Below are positions 15,076-23,390 of a DNA stretch of 35,885 nucleotides, in pieces; position 1 is the first letter of the stretch; each line of letters starts with the position of its first letter. The DNA is from Chromatiales bacterium (lineage in GTDB: Bacteria; Pseudomonadota; Gammaproteobacteria; Steroidobacterales; Woeseiaceae). Both the position numbers and the translations under genes were made by a program. The notes beneath the pieces were generated by a model. That model saw nothing but the letters and a program-made list of their open reading frames with translations. It searched no databases and was not told where the DNA came from. The stretch is taken from the NCBI GenBank assembly GCA_004282875.1, contig SHLT01000019.1, positions 1 through 35,885 on the forward strand, read 5' to 3'.

Positions 15076-15757
15076 GCTGCTCGGCATCACCCACGATGCG
15101 GCCGTCGAGCATGCGCACCAGGCGCTTCGCATAGGCCTGCACGCGCTGGTCGTGCGTCGCGATGATGAACGTGGTGTTGTGGTGCTCATTGAGCTCGGTG
15201 AACAACTTCATCAGTTCGGCCGAGGTTTTCGAATCCAGGTTCGCCGTCGGCTCGTCGGCCAGCACCAGTTCGGGCCGCGACACGATCGCGCGCGCTACGG
15301 CGACACGCTGCTGCTGTCCGCCCGACATCTCGGCCGGCCGCCGTGTCTCGAGCCCCTTGAGACCAACCTCTTCGAGGATCGCGTAGGACTTGTCGCGCCG
15401 TTTGGCAGCGGGCACGCCCTGCACCTGCATGACGAACTCGACGTTTTCCTGCGCGCTCAGCACCGGGATCAGGTTATAGGCCTGGAAGACGAAGCCGATG
15501 TTCGCAAGGCGCAGGTCCGCGAGCTGGCCCTTGCTCATCTGGTCGATCCGCTCGTCGGCGATCCACACTTCACCGCTGTCGGGGATATCGAGGCCGCCGA
15601 TGGCATTGAGCAAGGTCGTCTTGCCGCCGCCCGACGGCGACATCAGGCAGACGAACTCGCCTTTTTCGATGTCGATGCTGAGGTGATCCAGCGCCTTGAT
15701 ATCCTGGTCGCCCTGGCGGTAGGTCTTGCACAAGTCGATACAACGTACTGCTGTCAT
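15065..15757 (-). CDS. ABC transporter ATP-binding protein (MacB/LolD type)
   Basis: 230 residues. The Walker A motif is SPSGGGKTT (residues 40-48), slightly off the usual GPSGSGKS/T. The Q-loop region is VFQAYNLIPVLSAQENV, the signature is MSGGQQQRVAVARAI, and Walker B with D-loop is LVLADEPTANLDS. A switch histidine is present in IIATHDQR. This set fits the LolD/MacB class, which drives mechanotransmission-type exporters. It begins 2 bp after the stop of the preceding permease and overlaps the barrel gene at its 3' end. It should work with both permeases. Confidence 0.95.
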   Translation of the reverse strand: MTAVRCIDLCKTYRQGDQDIKALDHLSIDIEKGEFVCLMSPSGGGKTTLLNAIGGLDIPDSGEVWIADERIDQMSKGQLADLRLANIGFVFQAYNLIPVLSAQENVEFVMQVQGVPAAKRRDKSYAILEEVGLKGLETRRPAEMSGGQQQRVAVARAIVSRPELVLADEPTANLDSKTSAELMKLFTELNEHHNTTFIIATHDQRVQAYAKRLVRMLDGRIVGDAEQHAA

Positions 15758-15759
15758 CT

Positions 15760-16989
15760 TTACACCTTTGTAATCGCTTCAACGGGCTCGTAGCGGGATG
15801 CGCGCCAGGCCGGCGACAGGCTCGCAAGGAAACCGAGAATCATGACGACGACATTCGCGAGAATGACATCGTCGATATCGAAGCTCGGGTACAAGGTACT
15901 CGAAGCGCCGAACATCTCCATGCCCTCCGCAACGATAGAAATATCGATGCCGCCTTCCAGTGGTTTGATTGTCACCCAGGCCAGCACGTCGCCGATAAGC
16001 AGACCCACGGCCAGCAACATCATGGACTCAATAATGATCTGGCCGAGAATCATTGCCGGCTTCATGCCCAGCGCCAGCATCAGGCCGATTTCGCGAATGC
16101 GCTCGAAAACGGCCATCACGAGCGTGTTCACGAGACCGAACGACAGGGCGAGGAAAATTACGATGACCCAGATCAGCATGAAGCCGTCCATCATGCCCAT
16201 CATGGTGCCGAGGTACGTGTCCACCTCGGTCCAGCGGCTGACGCGAACGGAATCGTCGACGAGTGCCGCAACCTTTTCGTAAACGGGTTCCACATCGCGA
16301 TAGTCGTCGCCCACGAACACAACTTCGGAAACGCTGTCCCCGATGCGCAGCATGTCCTGGGCTGTGCGCTTGCCTACAAACGCAAACGATTCTTCAGTCG
16401 CGTCCATCTCGGCATGGAACAAGCCCACAACGCGAAAGCCCCGATCCGCGATCTCATTGTCCGGATCCTGGCTCATCAGCACGACGCGTTTGCCGACCCT
16501 TGTTTCCAGCGTGTCGGCGAGTTTCGCACCCAGCACGACGCCCTTGTCATCCGGCGCCTCCAGAAAACGGCCGTCCACATCGTCGTAGTCGAAAAACGCG
16601 AAGCTGCGCTCAGCTTCCGGGTCGATCCCGAGCAAGGTCACTCCGCGCGACTCGCGCTCGCTCGTCACAATTGCCGGCACCCGAACCCTGCTGGACCACC
16701 CTGCGAATCCCGCGCCGCCAAAGCGCTCGTCGAGTTCGGCGTCACTCAGCGCAACGCGATTGTTCACACTGGGATCGTCGAGGTAGTCCGGGTCGTGAAT
16801 CAGGACGTGACCGGGGATGACGCTAATGCCATCGACGATCATCTGGTCGACCATGCCGCGGGTCAACGCCGTCATGAAGATCATGGCCCATGCGCCGATG
16901 GCGATCGCGCTCAACATCACAATAGTGCGCCGGTGATTGCGCCACAGGTAGCGCCACGCGAGTCGACACAAGACTACGAATACATGCAT
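15760..16989 (-). CDS. ABC transporter permease, FtsX/MacB/LolE-like (second of pair)
   Basis: 409 residues with the MacB/FtsX layout: one N-terminal membrane helix (about 20-43), a large periplasmic domain of about 220 residues, then three C-terminal helices (about 272-400) with the FtsX motif region ERIREIGLMLALGMKP and the terminal PVEAITKV. The TGA of the preceding permease overlaps its ATG (TGATG), and the ATPase gene follows after 2 bp. The two permeases have equal length and probably form a heterodimer. No MacA-like membrane-fusion protein gene is nearby, so this is not a standard MacAB pump. Confidence 0.92.
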   Translation of the reverse strand: MHVFVVLCRLAWRYLWRNHRRTIVMLSAIAIGAWAMIFMTALTRGMVDQMIVDGISVIPGHVLIHDPDYLDDPSVNNRVALSDAELDERFGGAGFAGWSSRVRVPAIVTSERESRGVTLLGIDPEAERSFAFFDYDDVDGRFLEAPDDKGVVLGAKLADTLETRVGKRVVLMSQDPDNEIADRGFRVVGLFHAEMDATEESFAFVGKRTAQDMLRIGDSVSEVVFVGDDYRDVEPVYEKVAALVDDSVRVSRWTEVDTYLGTMMGMMDGFMLIWVIVIFLALSFGLVNTLVMAVFERIREIGLMLALGMKPAMILGQIIIESMMLLAVGLLIGDVLAWVTIKPLEGGIDISIVAEGMEMFGASSTLYPSFDIDDVILANVVVMILGFLASLSPAWRASRYEPVEAITKV

Positions 16990-18218
16990 CAGGTCGTCCT
17001 CATCGCTTCAACCGGGTGCAGGCGGTGCAACCGCAATGCCGGGTAGACCGCTGCCGCCAGCGTGAACAGGAACACCACCAGCGGGCCTGCGAAACTGCTG
17101 ACCAGCGTGGCTCGCGGATACACACGGCCCGGCAGGTTGAAGTTCGCGACCATTTCTTCCATGCCCGGATACGTAAAGCCGTTCACGGTAAACCACGTCG
17201 TGAACAGCGCCCCGGCGAGCGCCCCAAGGATCATGCCGATAAATCCCATCATGGCGGTTTCCAGCATGACGAGCCGGCCCAGCCTCCCCGGCTTGAGTCC
17301 CAGGGACATGACGATGCCAAACTCATGCGTGCGTTCGAGCACCGACATGAGCTGGGTATTGAGCACGCTGAACGCCACGAGAATCACGAGAATGCCGTAC
17401 ATGAAGAACGCGCTGCTCATGTCGGCCTGGATCGCCTGCTTGAGACCCGGCTGCAGCTCGTCCCAGCCGTGCACGACAAGGTCACTGTCGTCGGACAGCG
17501 CCGTTTCGACACGCGCCTGCAGGATGTCTGCCTGGCCGAGATCGGGCGCCAACAGCACTACCTGGTGGCCGGCACCGTTCATATAAAAGATGTCCTGGAA
17601 TGCACCAAGCGGCATCTGCGCAATATTGCGATCGATCTCCTTGACGCCGCTGCCAAAGATTCCGACGACGTTGACAACGGCCGCCGCAAAGGAGCCGTCG
17701 ACACCGCTACCGAGCAGCGTCAGCTCGTCGCCGATGCCAATGCGCAGGTTGCGCGCCAGCATGGTGCCGATGACGATCTCCGTCGCGTTGGTATCGTCGA
17801 GGTAGCGGCCCTCCTCGATGAGCCCCGGGATGTTCGACACCTGGGGCTCGAAATCGGGCTCCACGCCGTAGATGCCGATGCCGTAGCTGCGTTCAGCGCT
17901 CGACGCGAGTCCGAATGCCCAGCCGCGCGCCGCGATCGTGTCGCTAGCCAGTTCGCTGCGCAGGTGCGCCGCCAGCGGCTGCACATCGGGCACGACCTGG
18001 CGCATCTTCTGGTCGTCCTTGTAGCCCGGTGCCTGCACCTGCATGTGGCCGCTGAAGACCTTCAACGTGTTGTCGATCATGAGGCCGTACATGCCGAACT
18101 GCAGCGAGATCATGAACACGAGCAGTACATTGGAGAACACCATGGCCCCGATCGTGAGCCAGGTTCGGCGGGAGTGCCGCCACAGGTTTCGCCATGCGAG
18201 GCGCAGGACGATGTTCAT
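16989..18218 (-). CDS. ABC transporter permease, FtsX/MacB/LolC-like (first of pair)
   Basis: 409 residues with the same topology as its partner: N-terminal helix after MNIVLRLAWRNLWRHSRRTW, a periplasmic domain, and three C-terminal helices with ERTHEFGIVMSLGLKPGRLG and the terminal LHPVEAMRTT. The periplasmic part begins with the segment FSGHMQVQAPGYKDDQKMRQ, comparable to PGHVLIHDPDYLDDP in the partner, which suggests an old gene duplication. It follows the LolA-like gene by 4 bp and overlaps the next permease by one base. Confidence 0.92.
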   Translation of the reverse strand: MNIVLRLAWRNLWRHSRRTWLTIGAMVFSNVLLVFMISLQFGMYGLMIDNTLKVFSGHMQVQAPGYKDDQKMRQVVPDVQPLAAHLRSELASDTIAARGWAFGLASSAERSYGIGIYGVEPDFEPQVSNIPGLIEEGRYLDDTNATEIVIGTMLARNLRIGIGDELTLLGSGVDGSFAAAVVNVVGIFGSGVKEIDRNIAQMPLGAFQDIFYMNGAGHQVVLLAPDLGQADILQARVETALSDDSDLVVHGWDELQPGLKQAIQADMSSAFFMYGILVILVAFSVLNTQLMSVLERTHEFGIVMSLGLKPGRLGRLVMLETAMMGFIGMILGALAGALFTTWFTVNGFTYPGMEEMVANFNLPGRVYPRATLVSSFAGPLVVFLFTLAAAVYPALRLHRLHPVEAMRTT

Positions 18219-18222
18219 GCCT

Positions 18223-18978
18223 TCAGTTCCGTGGGTTGCGAAGGTTCGACAGCGTAAAGAGGCTGTCTTTCAGGTCCAGCTCGTACTCGACGGCGTTGAC
18301 TGCAATCTCGGTCCACTCATCGGGGTCGTCGGTCTTGACCATGCGTTGCCGCATGGCAATGGTGCGGCCACCCATCTCGCCAATCTCGAGCGATTTGAGC
18401 GTCTTCACGAGTTCGCCGTCCTGGTCAAAAAAAGCGTGCTCAATAACCACGTGGTCATCACGAATTGTGAGCACCTCGCTACCCCAGACCACGGCCGCGT
18501 CCTCGTGCGGTATCGACTCAATCGTGTACACCGTTATGTCGTCGACCGTCTCAACCGACATAATCGTATGATCGTATTGATCGATGATGTCGTCAGCCCG
18601 GGCAATGTCCTTGTTCGAAAAATCCGACCCCATCCAGCTCTGGCCCATCATCGACGACGGCACCTTGATTACACGGTTAATTTTTGGCGAAAACGTCCAC
18701 ATGCTGTTTTCGTCGGTGAGCGTGCCGTTGCCGCGGTCTTTCTTGGGCTCCATGACCCGCACGAGCGACTGCTCGTCACCCTTGGTCCAGGCCTGCATGG
18801 TCATCGACCGCTCCCAGTCGGGCCGGTGTATGACCATGGTCATCTCGGTATACGACGTGAGGCCGCGCCAATGATCGATGGCGTCACGCACGATCTGGGT
18901 CGCGTCGCGGTCTTCATCGGCCACAGCAAACGATGTTGTTGCCATGAGCAACAAGGCAGTCAGGAGTCGAATATTCAT
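18223..18978 (-). CDS. LolA-like periplasmic protein (outer membrane lipoprotein-sorting protein family)
   Basis: 251 residues from the ATG at 18978 with a signal peptide (NIRLLTALLLMATTSFAVAD); an in-frame ATG at 18993 is an alternative. The mature domain has the half-barrel pattern of the PF17131-type LolA-like family, including YTEMTMVIHRPDWERSMTMQ, VRVMEPKKDRGNGTL and MWTFSPKINRVIKVPSSMMG. Such proteins are thought to shuttle lipids or lipoproteins across the periplasm and often sit beside ABC or RND transporters. It is the first gene of the five-gene operon and lies 4 bp before the first permease. True LolA is usually shorter, so this is a relative rather than LolA itself. Confidence 0.88.
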   Translation of the reverse strand: MNIRLLTALLLMATTSFAVADEDRDATQIVRDAIDHWRGLTSYTEMTMVIHRPDWERSMTMQAWTKGDEQSLVRVMEPKKDRGNGTLTDENSMWTFSPKINRVIKVPSSMMGQSWMGSDFSNKDIARADDIIDQYDHTIMSVETVDDITVYTIESIPHEDAAVVWGSEVLTIRDDHVVIEHAFFDQDGELVKTLKSLEIGEMGGRTIAMRQRMVKTDDPDEWTEIAVNAVEYELDLKDSLFTLSNLRNPRN

Positions 18979-19099
18979 ACCGGTATAGACCATAGAATCG
19001 GCCCGGCGCTCAGTATTTCATATCCGTATATACCGTGCACCCAGCCAAAATATATTCAGGCCCCGAATTGTTGCTCCTTCGGTATTCGCAATGAGTGCA

Positions 19100-19591
19100 C
19101 TAGAACAAGAGTCTCTTCTTGCCTCGAATCAGCAACACAAGACCCACGACAATCTGAACCACGTAAGAAACCCGGCGACTGATCGTATGCGCTGCCATCC
19201 TCTCGGTCATTTCTGCATGGTCGGAGAACCACGAAGATTGCGCTAGCGACAGCGCTTCCGAACCGAACATGGAAATTATGCCGAATGCGAGAATGTAGAT
19301 CCCGATCAGGTGCATGCCGACACCGACCAGCTCTTCCAGGTTAAAGTCACCCATCGTTGTGGGGCGCGGAGCGGCAAACGGTATGTGCGAAATCCGGTCG
19401 GCATAAACCCAGAGGAAGAATGCGGCAACCAGCGGTCCCAACGTTATCAGCCCGAACATGAGGAGATAACCCAGATCGAGGGATCCGCTTAGCAATGGCT
19501 CCGTTACGTAGCCAAGGCTATTGAACGCGGAGACCGCTACAAGCACAGCGCCTACTCGACAGATCACGAAACCAACTGGATTATTTATCAT
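19100..19591 (-). CDS. Four-helix integral membrane protein of unknown function
   Basis: 163 residues with four predicted membrane helices, at about 5-26, 40-64, 88-110 and 138-158, and a short basic C-terminus (RGKKRLLF). GGGAGG lies close upstream of the ATG at 19591. The loop between helices 2 and 3 contains PRPTTMGDFNLEELVGVGMH. No catalytic or ligand-binding motif was recognised. It stands alone, with about 120 bp to the LolA-like operon and 170 bp to the next gene, and may have its own promoter. A conserved inner-membrane hypothetical is the safest description. Confidence 0.65.
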   Translation of the reverse strand: MINNPVGFVICRVGAVLVAVSAFNSLGYVTEPLLSGSLDLGYLLMFGLITLGPLVAAFFLWVYADRISHIPFAAPRPTTMGDFNLEELVGVGMHLIGIYILAFGIISMFGSEALSLAQSSWFSDHAEMTERMAAHTISRRVSYVVQIVVGLVLLIRGKKRLLF

Positions 19592-19710
19592 TAGAGCCTC
19601 CCTGCGGTTCCCGCAACTCGAACAGTTGGCCGATTTCCAATACTTGCGAACGACAGCTGAGCGTCAGTAGCCGTCATTCTAGCCTAAACCAACTGAGCGG
19701 CTGGACACAG

Positions 19711-19738
19711 CAAAAAAAGGGCAGCCGAAGCTGCCCTT
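19711..19738 (-). terminator. Rho-independent terminator for the secreted protein gene at 19762-20238
   Basis: On the minus strand the stem AAGGGCAGC, loop TTCG and stem GCTGCCCTT are followed by a run of seven T (complement of 19712-19718). It lies 24 bp past the stop of the gene that ends at 19762 and upstream of the membrane protein gene. Confidence 0.88.
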
Positions 19739-19761
19739 CCCCGCATTACGTGATGCGGGTA

Positions 19762-20238
19762 CTAGTCGTCTTCTTCGTCCATCGTCTCGTGATAGTGACC
19801 GACATCGGTCTCAGCCTCATCCACGCAGCTCTGATACTCGGCGATAATCGCGCCGGCCGCTTCCTCGCCGCCTTCCTGTTCCACGAGCGCTGCAAACCAC
19901 TTGATGTCGTCCTCGGAACGGTACCACTCGAGATCGGCCATGCCGCCTTCCATTTTCCAGACGAAGAGCGCGTCCCACTCGCCGCTCTGGAAGTGAATCG
20001 CCCCGAGCGGACCCGGTGTACCGGCTTTCTCTCCTGCCGGCTTGAAGTGTTCCGCGATGATCTCAAAAGCTCGTTCGCGCTTGCCGGGCTTGAACTTCAC
20101 ATACGTGGCGGTGATGTAACGGGCGTCGTCACCCTGCGTCTGCGGGCCTTCTTCATCGTCCTGCGCGGACGCCGGAACCGCGAACATCGCAAGCGCCGTA
20201 GAAAGAACCAGGACTCTTCCCCATTTGAATATATGCAT
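19762..20238 (-). CDS. Secreted acidic protein of unknown function
   Basis: 158 residues from the ATG at 20238, preceded by AAGGGG and opening a clear signal peptide (KWGRVLVLSTALAMFAVPAS, then AQ). The mature protein starts with an acidic stretch (DDEEGPQTQGDD). It then has a region ITATYVKFKPGKRERAFEII with later LGAIHFQSGEWDALFVWKME, which recalls a ferredoxin-like dimeric alpha/beta barrel (ABM/EthD style). The C-terminus is again acidic. A rho-independent terminator follows. No catalytic residues are evident. The fold comparison is a weak impression and not a family assignment. Confidence 0.65.
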   Translation of the reverse strand: MHIFKWGRVLVLSTALAMFAVPASAQDDEEGPQTQGDDARYITATYVKFKPGKRERAFEIIAEHFKPAGEKAGTPGPLGAIHFQSGEWDALFVWKMEGGMADLEWYRSEDDIKWFAALVEQEGGEEAAGAIIAEYQSCVDEAETDVGHYHETMDEEDD

Positions 20239-20459
20239 TGTGTAACCCCTTGTATCGTTATTAGTTTTTGTTCTGCGGGTCGCCACAGCATAAACAGTTG
20301 CCAACGAATCACAACCGAATTCGGGAACCAGCCGCCAAGGCCTCGCTATTCAAGCACTTGCAAGATTGCAGTACGTGTTTCTCGCAATGGCGCCAACCGG
20401 CCCCGGGGATAGACTCAAAGTCAGGAGGAATTTAAGGAAAAATAAATAGGGACGGAACT

Positions 20460-20915
20460 ATGTTCAGCATCGAAGCAATCATGAGTACCAACCTGATCAC
20501 GGTGCCTCCGTCCGCGACTCTGGCCGAGGCCCGGACGCTGATGCACGATAATCGGATTCACCATATTCCGGTACTTGAAGGCGGAAAGCTTACTGGCCTT
20601 GTGTCGTTGACCAACGTGCTCGCGGCCACGGACAGTTTCCTGCGCGATGACGGGTCGCGCATCCATGCCAACGAAATCGGTATCAAGGATGTGATGGTGA
20701 CGGACGTGGCCACGGTCGACGTCAACGCCAGCCTGCGTCACGCCGCGCTGTTCCTGGAAAGACACAAGATTGGCTGTCTGCCAGTGCTCGACGACGGCGA
20801 CCTGGTCGGCATCATTACAGACACGGATTTCGTCGCGGTTGCGATCAACCTGCTCGAACAGATCGAGGAAACGGAACCCGTCGTCGAGGACTACGAAGAC
20901 GTCGGCGTCGCCTGA
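20460..20915 (+). CDS. CBS-domain pair protein
   Basis: 151 residues made almost entirely of two CBS domains, about 1-58 (IMSTNLITVPPSATLAEART, then HHIPVLEGGKLTGLVSLTNV) and about 72-130 (VMVTDVATVDVNASLRHAAL, then GCLPVLDDGDLVGIITDTDF). Such stand-alone pairs bind adenine nucleotides and act as energy or redox sensors for partner proteins. No partner domain is fused. GGGACGG lies close to the ATG and a stronger AGGAGG sits about 35 bases upstream. The 3' end overlaps the convergent AI-2E-type gene by 25 bp. Confidence 0.9.
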   Translation: MFSIEAIMSTNLITVPPSATLAEARTLMHDNRIHHIPVLEGGKLTGLVSLTNVLAATDSFLRDDGSRIHANEIGIKDVMVTDVATVDVNASLRHAALFLERHKIGCLPVLDDGDLVGIITDTDFVAVAINLLEQIEETEPVVEDYEDVGVA

Positions 20916-21988
20916 GCGGCTTCTTCTTGTTCTTCTTCCTCGCTACGAAGCGCGTACTCGGCATCGCGCTCCGAGCCCAGCAATATAGCGACCCAGCGCG
21001 TCCTGTCATCATGCTCCAGCGCCATCTTCAGCGTCATTGTCAGCGGCACTGACAGCAACATACCGACCGGGCCGAAGATAAAGCCCCACGCAAACAGTCC
21101 CACGAATACGACCAGCGGCGAGATGCCGACGCCGTAGCCCATGAGGCGCGGTTCGAGGAAGTTGCCGAATACAATATTGATCCCGATGAAGCCGAGGGCG
21201 GTCGCACCAGCCGCACCCGCGTTAATTTGCACGAGCGCCAGCAGCACGGCCGGAACCGCAGCAATGATCGAGCCGATCGTCGGTATGTAGTTGAGCAGAA
21301 ATGCCAGCATTGCCCAGAGCAGCGGGAAGTCGAGTCCCAACGCCCAGGTCAGCGTACCCGCACACACGCCGGTCGCAAAACTGACGAGCGTCTTGATGCC
21401 GAGATAGCGGCCGAGATCCTGCAGAAACACGCGCGGGCGTTCGAGCGAGCGTTCGCTGGCACCAAACGCGGCGGCGAACTTGGTCTTTGCGGTCGACGCC
21501 TCGAGCAGAATGAAGATCATCGTGAAGATGATCAGGAACGTGTTGGTCAACACGTCCCGAAGACTGTTCAGCAGACCGGCGACAAGCCCCATCGCCCAGC
21601 CCGGGTCGATCATGTCGCTGATGCTCTCGATCTTTTCGTCGACGTTCAGGTTGTTGACGACAAACTCGAAAGCGCCGTCGATAATGACGTCGAGTCGTGC
21701 CTGGTAGTTGGGCAACTCCGCCGTAAAATCAGCAATCGACGTGCCGAGTATTGCGCCCAACACCGCCAGGAAAAACATCAGCGCCGTGACGATAATCAGT
21801 GCAGCGAGAACCGATGGAACACGATGCTGCTGCATCCATAGCATTGGGCGAACCGTGATCAGCGCGAGAAATGCAGCAAGCAGGAACGGAACAAGCAGAA
21901 CGGACATCATCTGCATGCCGTAGATCACAACGACCACGGCCGCCGTCATAATGACGGCGCTGCCCCTCTCCTTCGGCACCTGCGCCAC
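20891..21988 (-). CDS. AI-2E family (PerM/TqsA-like) transporter
   Basis: 365 residues from a GTG at 21988. About eight membrane helices are present, with the characteristic central non-membrane segment (about 85-140). The family-typical C-terminal half contains LLWAMLAFLLNYIPTIGSII, FGNFLEPRLMGYGVGISPLV and FIFGPVGMLLSVPLTMTLKM. The family includes TqsA (autoinducer-2 export) and Na+/H+ antiporter-like members, so the substrate cannot be inferred. The acidic C-terminal tail (SEEEEQEEAAQ) overlaps the end of the convergent CBS gene. The next gene upstream on this strand ends 16 bp before its start. Confidence 0.9.
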   Translation of the reverse strand: MAQVPKERGSAVIMTAAVVVVIYGMQMMSVLLVPFLLAAFLALITVRPMLWMQQHRVPSVLAALIIVTALMFFLAVLGAILGTSIADFTAELPNYQARLDVIIDGAFEFVVNNLNVDEKIESISDMIDPGWAMGLVAGLLNSLRDVLTNTFLIIFTMIFILLEASTAKTKFAAAFGASERSLERPRVFLQDLGRYLGIKTLVSFATGVCAGTLTWALGLDFPLLWAMLAFLLNYIPTIGSIIAAVPAVLLALVQINAGAAGATALGFIGINIVFGNFLEPRLMGYGVGISPLVVFVGLFAWGFIFGPVGMLLSVPLTMTLKMALEHDDRTRWVAILLGSERDAEYALRSEEEEQEEAAQATPTSS

Positions 21989-22004
21989 GGTCAGATCAAC
22001 TCAC

Positions 22005-22397
22005 TCAAAGCGTTTTCTTTTCCTTGGGTGTATACAGTTCGGCCTCTTCACGCGTGAGCTGCTCGATCTTGACGCTCCAGCGTGCCAGCGTCGAGCTCAC
22101 GCGAAGCTGGTAGAGACCCGCCGTGTGAAACAACTTGACGCCATTGCCACGATGCTTGGTGTACAACACACGACCGACGTGACGACTCGTCTTCGCTTCG
22201 ATCAGCGTGATCTCGAGCCCCATCAGCTGCTCGTAGTCACCGTCGAGGCGCCAGTCGAGCACCCACGGTGACTCCACGCGAAAGATCGCCGTCGTCATAT
22301 TGCCCGATCCGCTGAACTCCGCGACGCGTGTCTTGGCTTCGGCGGGAGATCCTGCAAGGACGAGCGCCAGCAGGAGTGAAATTAGGATTTTTTGCAT
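22005..22397 (-). CDS. Small secreted protein of unknown function
   Basis: About 130 residues from the ATG at 22397, which has AGAGG five bases upstream; a GTG two codons earlier is less likely. The signal peptide is QKILISLLLALVLAGSPAEA. The mature part of about 110 residues is predicted to be mostly beta-strand (TTAIFRVESPWVLDWRLDGD, then LYQLRVSSTLARWSVKIEQL), with a Lys-rich end. It resembles small periplasmic beta-sandwich proteins but no family was recognised. It lies between the Rossmann protein gene (20 bp upstream) and the AI-2E-type gene on the same strand, so the three may be one transcript. Confidence 0.7.
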   Translation of the reverse strand: MQKILISLLLALVLAGSPAEAKTRVAEFSGSGNMTTAIFRVESPWVLDWRLDGDYEQLMGLEITLIEAKTSRHVGRVLYTKHRGNGVKLFHTAGLYQLRVSSTLARWSVKIEQLTREEAELYTPKEKKTL

Positions 22398-22416
22398 GAA
22401 CACCTCTGAGTGGATT

Positions 22417-23313
22417 CTAACACCGAAGATAGTGCAGCGACGCTGTCGACATATCTCTGGCGGGATGTCCGATCAGACCCTCGAGCACGGCGGCAGTTCC
22501 CGTATTGCCTTCCTCCAGCATGGTGAGCTGGTCTCGCGTGACCGGGTAAAACGGCAGCCAGTCGAAGAGCGTTGCGCCAACCCGCATGATCCACAGCGGC
22601 ATGGGCAGGAGAATCTTGGACTTCCCGGCAGCGTCCGCAACGCGCCGCACCATCTCGTCCCAGCCCAGGACTTCGGGGCCTGCCAGCTCGAGTACCTTCC
22701 CGATCGTGGCGTCATCGGCCAATGCCGCGACAAACGCGGCCGCAACATCTTCAATGTAGACGGGTGACATTTCGACGCCGGCGAAGGCCACGGCGGGAAG
22801 CGGCGGCTTCACCATGTCGCGATACAGCTGCGTCGCAAACTCCATCGTGCCGCGCGGGTCACCAAAGATGACCGAGGGACGCAGAACCGTTACGTCGAGG
22901 CCGCTGTCGAGCGCATGGACTTCGGCACGGCGTTTGGTTTGCTGGTACTTCGTGCCGGGGTCTTTGACCCCGATAGCGCTCATCAGCAGCATGCGCTTGA
23001 TGCCCTGCGCCTGCGCTGCGGCGACCGTATCGACGACACCCTGGTACTGCGTCTGCTCGAACGTGATGCCGCGCCGCGGAAACTCCCGCAACAAGCCGAC
23101 CATGTAGATGACCGCGTCGCAATCCGCCAGGACGCTCCGCAGCGCATCCGGCGACTCGAGCTCGCCGCTGGTCACGCGGACCTGGTCAATCTGCTGCACC
23201 TTGTTTTCGCTACCGGGACGCACCAGCAGACTGACATCGTGTCCACCGTCGAGCAACGCGTCCACAATGTATCCGCCAACAAACCCGGTACCGCCAATGA
23301 TCCCTACTCGCAC
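22417..23313 (-). CDS. NAD(P)-binding atypical short-chain dehydrogenase (complex I NDUFA9-like / NmrA-like)
   Basis: 298 residues. The N-terminal Rossmann motif is GIIGGTGFVGGYIV (glycines at 7, 8, 10 and 13). Further typical segments are DCDAVIYMVGLL, QGIKRMLLMSAIGV and VTVLRPSVIFGDPRG. The active-site YxxxK is replaced by a Y-Q-Q-T-K segment (KYQQTKRRAE), close to the extended and atypical SDR families. The C-terminus contains the NDUFA9-like VYIEDVAAAFVAAL. Likely roles are NAD(P)H binding with quinone-related or regulatory function; the reaction is unknown. It is divergent from the lysoplasmalogenase gene across 77 bp. Confidence 0.88.
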   Translation of the reverse strand: MRVGIIGGTGFVGGYIVDALLDGGHDVSLLVRPGSENKVQQIDQVRVTSGELESPDALRSVLADCDAVIYMVGLLREFPRRGITFEQTQYQGVVDTVAAAQAQGIKRMLLMSAIGVKDPGTKYQQTKRRAEVHALDSGLDVTVLRPSVIFGDPRGTMEFATQLYRDMVKPPLPAVAFAGVEMSPVYIEDVAAAFVAALADDATIGKVLELAGPEVLGWDEMVRRVADAAGKSKILLPMPLWIMRVGATLFDWLPFYPVTRDQLTMLEEGNTGTAAVLEGLIGHPARDMSTASLHYLRC

Positions 23314-23390
23314 GACCTCATTACTCCATTGGGTGATTCAGGAAGTTCAGACCAGCCATCGTGCCAGAAAATCCCGGTAGACTGTGATTC

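Noticed and set aside
13852-15189. Longer N-terminus for the outer-membrane barrel protein
   Set aside because: The extra 38 residues are the ATPase gene read in another phase; the ATG at 15075 opens a proper signal peptide.
17016-18257. A 413-codon open frame on the plus strand
   Set aside because: It is antisense to the FtsX/MacB-type permease and lacks any recognisable domain or start signal.
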